A DNA stretch of 64,000 nt from Cladocopium goreaui. Its lineage: Eukaryota; Sar; Dinophyceae; Suessiales; Symbiodiniaceae. Positions 53,850 through 64,000 of the stretch are shown here, piece by piece (within the stretch, counting starts at the first letter, position 1; each line of letters opens with the position of its first letter). The stretch is taken from NCBI GenBank assembly GCA_947184155.2, contig CAMXCT020000502.1, forward strand, positions 1 to 64,000. The letters run 5' to 3'. Below the pieces are notes generated by a model. It saw only the letters and a program-made list of their open reading frames with translations. It was not told the origin of the DNA and did no database searches. Position numbers and translations under genes: made by a program.

Positions 53850-54132
53850 ATGCTGATGAATATAATCCCTATGAAGTATGTAACCTGAGTAATCCCTTCT
53901 CCCTATTACTAACCCCCCCAAATACTAAAAACTAGTGTCCATCTCCAATTTTTGGAAAATTTCTGATTAGCCAATTTGACTTTTAATTGATCCCCTTTAG
54001 AAAACAATTAAAAAAATAAATCTACCATTTGTGTGTTTTCCCCCCTAATACTAAAAACTAGTTCACCCCGGGGTGTTTATTATTAGGGTCCGTCCGAAAT
54101 TTGTTTGTTTTTATTATTAATTTAAGGTTTTT
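53850..54132. other. Non-coding spacer
   Basis: A/T-rich, with CCCCCCTAATACTAAAAACTAG words repeated at about 53921 and 54041. Confidence 0.6.
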
Positions 54133-54256
54133 AATTTAGGATTAGGAGGAAGCTTCGAAATCTAATTTTTGGCAATATTTTAATTGCGTTATATAAAGAA
54201 ATTTAATTGATTTTGAGATCGGAAAATAGTTTTTATTATTAAGCGTTTTAATTGGG
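54133..54256. repeat. Direct repeat flanking an A/T block, copy 1
   Basis: GAAGCTTCGAAATC, TTGGCAATATTTTAATTG and GAAATTTAATTGATTTTGAG recur in the same order at 56580-56712. Confidence 0.85.
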
Positions 54257-54299
54257 TGCAGAATTGTTTTTGGAATTTATTTTTTTTACAGTTTTGGAT

Positions 54300-54715
54300 T
54301 CAATTTTGGGTTTCGTGCCTCTTCAATTTTTCCATTGTTTTCTTCATTTTTTCTATTGTTTTCTTCAATTTTTCCATTGTTTTCTTCAATTTTTCCATTG
54401 TTTTCTTCATTTTTTCCATGGTTTTCTTCAAATGTTCCATTGTCTTCTTCAATTTTTCCATGGTTTTCTTCAATTTTCTATGGTTTTCTTCAATTGCCCA
54501 TGGTTTTCTTCAATTTTCCATGGTTTTCTTCAATTTTCCATGGTTTTCTGCAAGTTTTCCATGGTGTTCTTCAATTTTTCCATTGTTTTCTTCAATTTTC
54601 CATGGTTTTCTTCAATTTTCCATGGTTTTCTTCAATTTTTCCATGGTTTTCTTCAATGTTTCCCTGGTTTTCTTCAATTTTCCATGATTTTCTGCAAGTT
54701 TTCTATGGTTTTCTT
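54300..54715. repeat. TTCAATTTTCCATGGTTTTC minisatellite
   Basis: About 20 units of 20-22 bp. Phe/Ser-rich open frames in three plus frames are artefacts. Confidence 0.93.
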
Positions 54716-54739
54716 CAATCAATCAATCAATCAATCAAC

Positions 54740-54776
<37 letters not shown>

Positions 54777-54830
54777 TATATATATATATATGTATGTATG
54801 TATGTATGTAGGTAGGTATGTATGTATATG
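54716..54830. repeat. (AATC)n, (TA)n and (TATG)n microsatellites
   Basis: Three adjacent simple repeats, followed by two TTTAGGG units at 54840-54853, too few for a telomere call. Confidence 0.92.
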
Positions 54831-54929
54831 CAGGGTGTGGTTTAGGGTTTAGGGATACAACATGTAGGTATAAGTACATAATTATTTGTAGTTTCTTTTG
54901 GGATCAAAGCTGTCTATAAAAACAACCAC

Positions 54930-56081
54930 AAATATGTCATATATATATGTATACGTATGTATATCTATAAGTAAATATGTATGTGTATTTAATATATATA
55001 TATACTTATAGATACATAACAATATAAATATATACACATTGATATGTATATAATACATATTAATATGTATATATATATATACATTTATATAAGTACATAA
55101 ATATATATCAATATAAGTGTATATATAAATGCAAATATATACATTTACATATATATATGTCTAAATATATATATATATGTCTAAATATATATATATGCCT
55201 AGATATATATATATATATATAAATATAAATTTTAACATAAATATTAATATAGTCGAATCAAACTAGTGTATTGAAAAGTGTGCAAGTTTGAATTTAAATA
55301 ATTAAAAAAGCGGGAGGGGGGGGATTGGGGGGGAGGGCCAGCGCCTCCTCCCCAAAGCGATTTGGAAACGCGCCTATTTACATGAAAGGTGCTGGGTTGA
55401 ATGTTTATCTCATAGGTGTGATAGTTAGACTACAACGACATGCACCCCTGGAAACATGTGGAATACTTATATATACTCGTTATATATATACATACTTATT
55501 CATATATATATATATACATTTAAATGTATATACATATGAATGTATATATATATAAGTACATAAATATATATATATATATATTAATATGTAAATATAAATA
55601 TATAAATATAAATACTTAAATATAAATATATAAATATAAATATATCAATGTATATATATAAGTACATAAATATATATTAATATGTAAATATAAATATATA
55701 AATATAAATATTTAAATATTTAAATATAAATATATAAATATATAAATATAAATAAATATAAATAAATAAATATAAATAAATATAAATAAATATAAATATA
55801 TAAATATAAATATATAAATATAAATATATAAATATACATATAAATATATATATAAATATATAAGTGTATATATACATGCATAAATATATATATATATATA
55901 TATATTTACATATATATATATGTATATATATGTAAATATATATATAAATGTAAATATATACATATATATATATGAATGTGAACATAAAAAGTAATAATAT
56001 GTATATATATATAAAATAAATAGAAAATATAAATAATAAACAAATATTTAGATATACATATATAAGTGTGTATATAAATGC

Positions 56082-56113
<32 letters not shown>

Positions 56114-56180
56114 GTATATGTTAATATATATATATACATATACATATATATATGTATATGTTAATATATATATATATCTT
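54930..56180. repeat. AT microsatellite field
   Basis: Long runs of ATATAT and AAATATAAATAT, interrupted at 55230-55500 by unique sequence. An AAACATAAATATTAATATAGTCGA block (about 55236-55290) recurs at 56186-56244. Confidence 0.92.
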
Positions 56181-56254
56181 AAATTAAACATAAATATTAA
56201 TATAGTCGATTCAAACTAGTGTATTGAAAAGTGTGCAAGTTTGACATACTAAAA

Positions 56255-56473
56255 ATACCACCAAAAGCCATGGAAAGCAAGCCAAAAGCCAAAAGCAAAC
56301 AAGCAAAACAGCAAAAATAGAAAAAAGAAAAAAGTAAAAAAAAAGCAAAAAAACAAAAAGCAAACAAGCAAAAAAGCAAAAAAACAAAAATGCAAAAAAT
56401 CAAAAAAAGCAAAAAGCAAAAAAGCACAAAAGCAAATACGCAAAAAAGCAAACAAGCAAAAAAGCAAAAAAAA

Positions 56474-56542
<69 letters not shown>

Positions 56543-56545
56543 AAA
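56255..56545. repeat. GCAAAA repeat ending in a long poly(A)
   Basis: GCAAAAAAGCAAAA units pass into a nearly pure A tract of about 70 nt (56470-56541). Confidence 0.93.
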
Positions 56546-56579
56546 AAAAAATCCAGAAACGTAACAACATATTAAGGGA

Positions 56580-56712
56580 TTTAATTTAATATTAGGGGGA
56601 AGCTTCGAAATCCAATTTTTGGCAATATTTTAATTGAGTTATATAAAGAAATTTAATTGATTTTGAGATCGGAAAAAAAAAGTTTTTTTATTATTAAGGG
56701 TTTAATTTTACT
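56580..56712. repeat. Direct repeat flanking an A/T block, copy 2
   Basis: Partner of 54133-54256, with small indels. Confidence 0.85.
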
Positions 56713-57525
56713 AATAGGGTTCCCTAATAATAAATACGACCCTAATAATAAAAACTACCTACCGTGTTTATTAATGGGGGGGGCATGGGGGTATAGTATT
56801 AGGGAGAAGGGATTAACCAACCTATAACGATCCGTATTCATGGACCAGCAGAGTCTACAGTTTACAGTCCATTTTTTAAATGTTGATTCTCATTGGCTAG
56901 GTTTGGAGGAACATTTGCTACAACAAAATGCAATAAACAATGCCAAAAAAAAGACAAATGCTTTGGAAGGTGTAATGCCCCAACACATGCTCAAAAAATA
57001 TCGTGGCTAAATTTGGGTACCCTGGGGCCAATTCATGTTTGACTAGGTGCCAGTCATATTCCACAATGGCCAACTAAGGGATAAAACGATCCGAGGCTTC
57101 TCCGGAATTTCAATCCCAAGCTTGGCCAAGTCCCAACACCTCCCCATGGATGGAACAGGTGTTGAGCCATTGGACTTGACCAAGTGTGGCGTTCACACTT
57201 GGCTTACTGAAGAATCCGCCATTGAGTTCGATGGTTTTCCCATTGAGCCTCCACTTTTTTGGGGATTTGCCATTGCCATGGCCTGGGATTTGCTTCTAGT
57301 GCCCCAACAAAATAAGCCGCCATATCCTTTATTATATATATACAGTATAATCTACCAAAGACCAACCATCAAAGCTATATATAGTGGTTTCCGGCAGGTT
57401 TCCACATCGTTCAATTCTACATATTCTACGACATACTGTGGATGGCTGCGAAACCCTGACCACCTTGGATGATTTGGATGGTTGAAACATGTTGAAACCT
57501 GTTGAAACCCTATAAATAATGGGAT
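56713..57525. other. No supported gene
   Basis: Unique sequence. A 141-codon plus frame (57047-57472) lacks domain or codon support. Confidence 0.5.
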
Positions 57526-57534
57526 ATTTACCAC

Positions 57535-57637
57535 CGATCAAAACTTCATCAGCCATTGAGTACAGCTTGAGGCACTGCTCCCGCTTCATGGCTTTCCGCT
57601 TCAAGGACGGGGAGCGCCGCGGTTTCAGCGCGGATTC
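57535..57637 (-). CDS. Candidate exon G of the 57-62 kb minus-strand gene
   Basis: Acceptor CCATCCCAG, then phase 0 reading SPSLKRKAMKREQCLKLYSM ... DEVLIG up to G|GTGGTAAAT (donor at 57535 or 57532). Lys/Arg-rich helical peptide with G/C-biased third positions. It joins in frame to exon F (59075-59152). The downstream exon was not found. Confidence 0.45.
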
Positions 57638-57804
57638 CTGGGATGGGGTGATGCCAGGGGCGTGGCCTGTGGTTTCTATATTCTATATCTTCATTCCTAT
57701 GATCTTTGAATATCTTTGAAAATCAACAGCTGCAGTTGTTTTTTCCTCACTGCTTGATGTGTTTTTTTCGGGGTACCATTGGTATCATCTATCAAACATA
57801 TATA

Positions 57805-57904
57805 CCCTCTGGTGAACTAACATAGCACTGGAAAATGGCTATTTATAGTGGATTTTCCCATTAAGAATGGTGATTTTCCATTGCTATGTTAGTTCACCAG
57901 AGGG
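57805..57904. mobile_element. Foldback MITE with TA target duplication
   Basis: 100-bp element whose 32-bp ends are inverted repeats with one mismatch: CCCTCTGGTGAACTAACATA at the left and its complement at the right. Flanked by TA on both sides (57803-57804, 57905-57906), as for Tc1/mariner-derived MITEs. Internal sequence is non-coding. It lies in an intron or intergenic part of the minus-strand gene. Confidence 0.88.
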
Positions 57905-57909
57905 TACAT

Positions 57910-59070
57910 AAGATTTGGATCGCAGTTTGGTTTTCCGAAAATCTGCTGACAAAGTTTGATATAGTTTGATCATATTTTGAGCCATTCTACTTTCGCCAGT
58001 CAGGAAATTGGCGTGTACCTCAAGGCCGCAGTCAAGGAAGTATGACCGACCAGGGTGGTGATACAATCACTCATACTCAAGTTCTGAACTGCCGGTGCAG
58101 GGTTTGCACATGGTTTGTTACTGGGCTATATCCCGTAACAAACCCCAAGTAAATACACCAAGTAAGTCCATCCAATGCCTTCCCCGTAATATCAAACAAT
58201 AACACCCCAAAAAAATCCTGGGGGAACGTATGCACTAACTTCCGGGATCATCTCGGTGTAGTGGTTGATGGTAGTTGATCTGCTTTAACCTATAGGAGGG
58301 GGCCACGGTGACTGCATCGCAAAGTCATGGTTTTTGGTGTAGAGGTTTTAAACCTTGAACACCTTGGAAAGCACCCCTTTGAAACATGCTTCTGGTGAAT
58401 TTAGACGTCACAAGATTCGCGGGCTGAAGTATCAACCGACCCAACTCTCCAATTGAGAAGTTCACCAGCACCTAAAGGCCAGTCAACATCTTGAGGCACG
58501 GATACACGCCTGCAAATCTATCCCAACTGCCAAAGCACAATCACTCTCTCTCTCTCTCTCTGCAAAACAGTCCAAACAGAAATCAAACAATTGAACGAAA
58601 CCCTCACAATAACAAACACTTAATTACATTAGGCACATCCAAGGATGGATTCGGCTTCAACGCCCCTTCAACGCACCAAGTCTCAGAATTGGATTTTCCA
58701 AGTGCAGGAAGCCGGGGCGCCTGGCGCATCGTTCTTGGGATTTCCGGTGAATTGCCCTTGGACAAATTCACGGATCAATCTCTTTACTGTATTCAAAGCA
58801 TATTCAAAGCATATCAAAGCATCCACCTATTTGGTCCAGAAATTTCACCAGAAGCCAGATTGCTTTGGCCAAGGAAGCAGCATCGGTTTGTTAAAAGTTC
58901 CAGCGACATAGTTCAACAATGTTCAACATAGTTTAACATAGCCACATCATAGCTGGCATAGCTAAAATATGCTATTTTAGCATCTAAAATCCCAAGATAT
59001 CAACGAATTGCTTGATCAACTGGGGAAAAACGTGCTGGAACTCATCTTTTCGCCACGCCCACCTTGGCGC
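57910..59070. other. Probable intronic or intergenic sequence
   Basis: A/T-leaning, with a (CT)n tract at 58544-58561. A GC-richer patch at 58660-58760 has short open frames on both strands but no clear exon. Confidence 0.5.
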
Positions 59071-59074
59071 CCAC

Positions 59075-59152
59075 CTTGGGACTCTGCAGCGAGGCGATGC
59101 TGCTCACGCTTTGCGGGGTCTTGAGGCCGCCCTCAGGACGCATTCGTCCCGG
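59075..59152 (-). CDS. Candidate exon F of the 57-62 kb minus-strand gene
   Basis: 78 bp, phase 0 at both ends. Acceptor GGTGAAAG, donor AAG|GTGGGC. Reads PEGGLKTPQSVSSIASLQSP, Ser/Pro-rich and probably disordered. Confidence 0.45.
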
Positions 59153-59327
59153 CTTTCACCAGACACAAATAGGTGATCATAGGCTCATAGGTGTTTTGAT
59201 TTTTAGTTTTATTATGTTTTTATTCTTAGTTTGCCAAATCAATCATTTCATCTGCCTCAAATTCAATAATTCAATAATTCAATACTCATATGAGCCCCAT
59301 AGAGTCGATGCCATGGTTTCTAGGCAC

Positions 59328-59414
59328 CTTGTCCTTGGATGGCTGCGGGCGCCCAGTTTGCGCGTCCTGGTCGATGCCCAGCGCCTGCCTCGGGAAACGC
59401 GGGGCAGTTGTTTT
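59328..59414 (-). CDS. Candidate exon E of the 57-62 kb minus-strand gene
   Basis: 87 bp, phase 0 at both ends. Acceptor CGCCAAG, donor AAG|GTGCCT. Reads TAPRFPRQALGIDQDAQT then RPQPSKDK with mostly G/C third positions, while neighbouring DNA is A/T-rich. Confidence 0.42.
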
Positions 59415-60520
59415 CTTGGCGTTTCGGCAGAGGCGTCCCATAGATAGGTGAAACATGGTAAAACAAGGAAGTTCACCAGCAAGAATTGCGATTTACTAAA
59501 TTTACGATGATTTTGGGGGAGTTAGAACTGGGTTAACTGCGGTTTATTAGTGGATAATATTGTGAATTAGTGTGATAATCCCTCTCCAGTTACAGGGATG
59601 GGGGTGCTGGTTGTGTCTAATGCAAAGTCAAGAAAACAGGGGGGCTCTTTCCACAATGCATAACGTCATTTAAATTGGACTCTCCATTCTACGAAATCTC
59701 AGCCACTGACCCCATAATGATCCCATTAAAATAGTGTTAGCTTTAACTTTTCTATCATGTTCTATCTTGGGTGGTGTTACTATAAACGCTACTCGTACTT
59801 GAAACAAAACTGTTCCCGCATCTTTCCGATAAGTTTCTTCCCTAAGTTCAATGACACCACCATCAGTTTCAATGGCTGGTTTGAACATCACCCAAAACTG
59901 TGGGGGTTTCCATCAATGGGAGTACCCCAATAGCTGAATGGTTTATGTCCGGAACAATCTTATTTCCAGTGGATGATTTAAGGGTACCCCCATGAAGATG
60001 GAAACCCCCATGTAGATGATCTGAGCAAAGACATCCCCATCTGCCAGCCTTACACATAGTATTTTCTTGGTGAAGGGTCAACGGGTCAAGTACATGGTCC
60101 CTAAATTGGATGTCCCCAATAAACAAAGTGGATATGCCGAAGATGCATCCACTTATCTGGGCAAAGTGCGAAAAAGTCACATGAGAATATGGCCATTTGC
60201 TGGGTCCCTGGGTGACCGATTCCCTAACATCTTTCGTTTTCTTCGCAAGGTGCTGTGCTATACATATACATATATATATATATGTATATATAATAAAAAT
60301 ATATATATAATTATATATGTGCAAATGTTCCCTTCAAACCCACCATTGTTGACCTTTTTTGGCCTTAAATAAGGGTGGGTAGATGTCCTCATTAAACATC
60401 ACCCAAATATTGGGGTTATTATCTCCAACAAATACTTGAAAGTTATGTTCAAAATCCCCAAAAAGGTGTTTAACTTGGATTGGGTGGAAGGTTGAACCTT
60501 CCGTCCAAAACCTCAGCCAC

Positions 60521-60605
60521 GCTGCAACAAGATCCCCATGATGGACAAATCGCCCTTGGCCGACGCCAGCACCGCTTCATGCTCGCGGAGGCTTCGAAGT
60601 CGATC
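60521..60605 (-). CDS. Candidate exon D of the 57-62 kb minus-strand gene
   Basis: Acceptor CCCCGAG, phase 0, reading DRLRSLREHEAVLASAKG then DLSIMGILLQ. The frame hits a stop soon after; the only GT donor before it (C|GTGGCT) leaves phase 1, which does not fit exon E, so a further exon or a non-canonical donor is needed. The helical, charged peptide looks genuinely coding. Confidence 0.45.
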
Positions 60606-60885
60606 CTCGGGGTACATCATTTTTTAATGACCAGGTTACACCACCCAAATGGCCTTTCTTTGGTAGAAAGATATTGCTTGTTGACATCATGGCCCATCTT
60701 GGATACTCTGCGTTTGTTGATTTAGCTGGTTAGTCATACAAATATGCAGCAAATATTTGTTGATATGATATGCCCCCGTAGAGTTGGTGCAAAACTAGAC
60801 ATCCAGTTGGTCTCGCATGATTTCAACCCTAGAATTCTTTTGTTTGTTGTGATCATCTTTTTCCAGGCAAGGGATGAACATCAAC

Positions 60886-60968
60886 AGAACGCCCAAGACC
60901 CAAGGCTCTCCAAGAGGGATGCCCTTGTGGCTGAACGTCCTGCCGTGGGACTTTTTTTGGTTGGGAGC
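60886..60968 (-). CDS. Candidate exon C2, ambiguous strand
   Basis: On minus: acceptor CCACCTCAG, phase 1 in, phase 0 out (TCT|GTTGAT), reading SQPKKVPRQDVQPQGHPSW, which fits between exons C and D. On plus: a strong acceptor (ATCTTTTTCCAG at 60866) opens a frame with MNINRTPKTQGSPRGMPLW. Both fit, so strand is undecided. Confidence 0.25.
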
Positions 60969-61588
60969 CTGAGGTGGAGTGACCGGAGGTTCAAATGATT
61001 CATGTGGAAAAAACGCTGGAAGATATGAGTGGTTTGAGTGGTTTGAGATGAAGTGGAAGGTTTCATGGTGAGGAATGAGATGAAGTGAGATAAAAAGCGA
61101 GATAAAAAAGTGAGATGATGTAAAATAATGGTGAGATGAAGCGAGATGAAGTGAGATAAAAAGCGAAATGAAATGAGTGGTTTCACTGGTCCATTTAAGG
61201 CTTTGTTTTCAGTTTTAACATGCTTAAATCCTAAATAGTGAACACACATTTGACAAAATGAACCTTTCGCTGGCCCAACTCCTTATGTCAAAAGAACCTG
61301 GTGGTGAAGGAAGTGGCATGTCAAAGCTCCCCAAGAGGGATGTCTAAAAATTGGGTACCCTAAATCCAATGTATATCATTTATCCCATTTGGATCGGTCC
61401 TTGGGTACCCGTTTTGGGTCCATGTTCATTCCCAAAGCTCGAACAGTTATTGACTCGAACGAGATAGGCCAGTCATGAAAGTCTTCCCCAAAGATGTCAG
61501 TCATTTCATAGCTATCACTGTCATTCCCAAGTTGTCCTCAGAGAAAAGGTTGCCCACTGGGAATCACTGGGACCCATATATGGGGGAC

Positions 61589-61705
61589 CTGGACCATCCC
61601 CCCATGGCTCCGCCGGGCGCCCACAGCGCCTGGAGTTGCCCTCTTCCCAGTGCTCGATGGATTCGATGAGCTGATCTCGAAGCTGAGGATATTGCCGCAA
61701 GAAAC
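61589..61705 (-). CDS. Candidate exon C of the 57-62 kb minus-strand gene
   Basis: 117 bp between acceptor CCATCCCAG and donor CAG|GTCCCC, phase 1 at both ends. Reads FLRQYPQLRDQLIESIEHWE then EGNSRRCGRPAEPWG. Strong G/C third-position bias and an amphipathic helix pattern make it one of the best exons here. Confidence 0.55.
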
Positions 61706-62045
61706 CTGGGATGGGACCGAATGGGATCCAGAAATAGCTGGATGGGAAGATTTTGGATGGGGGGGGGTCCTTTCTCTGGGTTTCTGTGAGTTCTTTTAAG
61801 TGTTTGTTTTGGGGATGTCTATGCAACAAATGCATGTCGAATCAAATGTGGCGTTGTAATTTTGGAAATTGGAAAAATATGCCTATACTGCCTATACTAT
61901 GCATAGACAAAAATATCAGTTTCATCATAAGTTCGGTCTACATATTGAATCAACTAATGTCACAGTATACAATCTGCAGTCTAAAATCCTGAAATACAAT
62001 GCGGCCATCAAGTAAACATGATCAACCCATGAGAAGCTTGGCGAC

Positions 62046-62099
62046 GCTTTCGGAACTTCTCTTCCTCGAGGAAGTGCTTAGAACTTCCCACCCAGCGTC
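62046..62099 (-). CDS. Candidate exon B2 (54-bp microexon)
   Basis: Acceptor GCACCTGAG, donor AAAGC|GTCGCC, phase 1 at both ends, reading RWVGSSKHFLEEEKFRK, which runs smoothly into exon C. Alternative frames are open too, so support is mainly phase agreement and charge pattern. Confidence 0.38.
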
Positions 62100-62266
62100 C
62101 TCAGGTGCGCTCACAAGAGCAATGCAAACAAGTCAAAGAACAAACATCCACCCAAAAAAAAAAAAGATCGTCACAAAAATCACCGACGCAACAATAAACA
62201 CATATTCCGTTCCAAGAGAATCTGTGACCGAAGTAGCCGCTCCAAGTAGCCACACAACAGCTCAAC

Positions 62267-62396
62267 CCCAGAGTGGGCCCCCAGACAGTCCTTCTCCGGC
62301 TTGAGCCGCGCGCTCAAAGGATTCGCCTGCCAGAACCAGGGCCTTGAGCTCCTCCCGTTGACCCAGAATGACCTCGATCCGACGCGATTGCACCAT
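62267..62396 (-). CDS. Candidate first exon B of the 57-62 kb minus-strand gene
   Basis: ATG at 62396 in strong context (GGCACCATGG), with an in-frame TGA 15 nt upstream and no AG between, so it should be an initiating exon. Reads MVQSRRIEVILGQREELKA then LVLAGESFERAAQAGE, a charged helix with coiled-coil character. The donor is either TGG|G-GT at 62267 or a GA donor at 62291; both leave phase 1 and fit exon B2. The protein, joined through exons B2, C, D, E, F and G, would be helical at the N-terminus and Ser/Pro/Lys-rich later. Family unknown. Confidence 0.5.
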
Positions 62397-62399
62397 GGT

Positions 62400-63310
62400 G
62401 CCCCAGTGAGATCAATCGCGAACATTAATTTACAAAAGTGGATTAACTTAACCGATTTATCATAGATTTTTAGCCTTCTATAGTAGTTTAGTTAACGATG
62501 CTTAAAACCAATTTGTAAATGCAGGGGCGCACACCACCTTGCAATGATTTAAAAGAGATTCAGCCTCTGATTCAAACGCTTGAGAAAATCTACCTTCTGA
62601 CACCTTCTGATAATGCAACCTTGCATGGGACAAGAAGCCACTTGTAAATGATGGTCTTATTGAACATTATTGAACACTGGGATTTCTAGTGTCAGGTTTG
62701 CTGACATTTTCTTTAACAAAAGGACCATCCATCCTTAACTATCCTCAACTTAGGTGAGTTTGCTATAATTTGCTAACCTACTCCAAGTGGAGCTTAATGC
62801 GAACGAGCTCAATCCACGGCCCGCAGCCGGGACCTCCCAGCGAAACAAATCACGCATAAATTTCGAGGTCAACAGCCACTAACCCCTGTTAGGGACTTAC
62901 ATAACTTGCATTGGTTTATTAAACACTAACCTGGGTTGGTGGTTTCAACCCCTCTGAAAAATATTAGTAAATGGGAAGGATTATCCCATATATTATGGAA
63001 AAAATGTTCCAAGCCACCAACCAGACTAACTCTGTAACCCCATTTCGTTTTGAGTCGCGGCCGATATATCTAACCCCACAACATAAATAACAACGTATGC
63101 AAAGGTCAAGTTGGGACACGAATCTACAGGAACCATCCTTATCTACAGAATCTACAGTGTATTTTTCGGTTGACCGCTATCTGCCATGCTTTGAAAACTC
63201 CGTGTTGGTCAAAAACAGGGGGGTCCCTACATGTTCAATCATATTTTTCCATGTCTTTTCCTACTGAATTCATCGAAATCAAGCCCCACCACCGGTTTCC
63301 GGTTGGTTTC
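62400..63310. other. Intergenic or intronic sequence
   Basis: A/T-leaning unique DNA without supported features. Confidence 0.5.
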
Positions 63311-63321
63311 CGTCCGGCCAC

Positions 63322-63443
63322 GCTGATGGACTCGGCGTAGTCCTCCATGCGCCGCAGCTCGTTCTCCAGCTGCATCCGACGAGCACGCGCAGTGGTCTCG
63401 TCCTCGACCGCACGGAAGAGCTGCTCCAAGTCCTTTGTGTCAC
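63322..63443 (-). CDS. Candidate exon A, coiled-coil, probably of an upstream gene
   Basis: Acceptor TGTTCCTAG, entry phase 1, reading DTKDLEQLFRAVEDETTA then RARRMQLENELRRMEDYAES. Donor is AGC|GTGGCC (63322) or a GA donor a few bases on. High G/C third positions and a clear heptad pattern. Since exon B carries its own start codon, this exon likely ends a different minus-strand gene extending past the window. Confidence 0.5.
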
Positions 63444-64000
63444 CTAGGAACACACCAGGGGGGTTTATCCTATCTAGAATATACATGGAGGTTTATAGTT
63501 GGAATATCATCAAATCTTCGTCAATTCAGTCTAAATGGAGGTTTATAAGCTAGGAAAATCATCTAATATCATCTATAAACGGAGAATGTTCACTTTGGCC
63601 TGGTTATGACCCACGTAGTTAGGGAAGCCCTGGCCCATAAATGATGAACGATATATATATAGTTGTGTGACCAATGACAAAAAGGGCCACGTGCGCATCA
63701 ACAAAAAACACATATGAAGAACATCAAAGCTGGGTAGAACACCAACACATGAGGAATCAATGAATCGTTTGAAACGTTGAAACCTTTGTATCGGGGGAGT
63801 TGCACCCAACGCGTGAGCGAATACAGACTATAGAGGGTCATTGATGTCTGTCTGCAAAATGTGGGAGTGGGTTTCTGGGAGCCAGTTGGTTGATTCATCC
63901 TGATACCATGGGGTCACACCAACAAATAGATGGGTTATATTGCAACAAACTCTAACTAATCGATACACTACAAACGGTTGTTTGACTTGAATCTCTGATG
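63444..64000. other. No supported gene
   Basis: A/T-leaning, with the repeated word ATGGAGGTTTATA (63484, 63535). Nothing else seen. Confidence 0.5.

Noticed and set aside
54838-54856. Telomere repeat (TTTAGGG)
   Set aside because: Only two tandem units inside microsatellite DNA.
54252-56099. Phe/Ser-rich and Tyr/Ile-rich open frames
   Set aside because: Derived from TTCAATTTTCCATGG minisatellite and AT microsatellite DNA.
60866-60990. Plus-strand exon after ATCTTTTTCCAG
   Set aside because: Good acceptor, but no partner exons on plus; kept only as an ambiguity note on the minus candidate.
1-64000. CRISPR array
   Set aside because: Tandem arrays have no unique spacers of constant length and the sequence is eukaryotic.

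Overview
This is a repeat-dominated eukaryotic nuclear window, with no sign of bacterial or organellar organisation. The best guess for the host is a dinoflagellate-type alga (confidence about 0.6). The reasons are short exons with G/C-rich third codon positions inside A/T-rich introns, a two-exon gene with a bipartite plastid-type leader containing an FVxP motif, a LINE carrying C2H2 fingers between RT and RNase H, and a tight row of transposon ORFs each preceded by a pyrimidine-rich stretch. No exact spliced-leader sequence was found, so the assignment is an inference.

Left part (1-29.2 kb): I see no convincing host gene here. It is a mosaic of microsatellites, minisatellites and tandem blocks. 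The main ones are a 2,367-bp tandem duplication (1951-6684); two families of short (about 350-490 bp) repeats whose ends are a small hairpin next to (GT)n; an open-frame minisatellite (10.1-11.97 kb); two copies of a composite repeat (11995-12612 and 20106-21100) with the same borders and module order; a strand-asymmetric G/T-rich block (21.1-22.4 kb); a macrosatellite (22.97-25.45 kb); and a CACA minisatellite (27.36-29.24 kb).

Centre (29239-49244): a 20-kb island bounded by two nearly identical direct repeats of about 608 bp and embedded on both sides in the same CACA minisatellite. Its minus strand carries a compact row of ORFs from 41.3 to 29.95 kb. At the core is a reverse transcriptase of the Penelope-like class with an N-terminal GIY-YIG nuclease, a CxC linker and a C-terminal RT, which is the permuted Chlamys/Naiad-type order. 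Around it are a Pro/Arg-Ser-rich protein with a possible ADP-ribosyltransferase-like fold, a Pro-rich protein, a SANT/Myb protein, and four small unknown proteins that fall into two paralogous pairs. The plus strand (41.9-47.5 kb) carries a LINE-type retrotransposon (APE nuclease, RT, zinc fingers, RNase H), broken by frameshifts, followed by a coiled-coil gag-like ORF. The direct repeats fit the pseudo-LTRs of Penelope-like elements, and the CA-repeat setting fits their microsatellite bias. The many extra ORFs are, as far as I know, unusual, and this is the main candidate for an undescribed system.

Right part (49.2-64 kb): more CACA minisatellite, A/T-rich microsatellite fields, a foldback MITE with TA target duplication (57805-57904), a two-exon minus-strand gene for a small six-cysteine protein with a bipartite leader (53063-53695), and a candidate multi-exon minus-strand gene (62396 to about 57532) whose exons mostly join in compatible phases.
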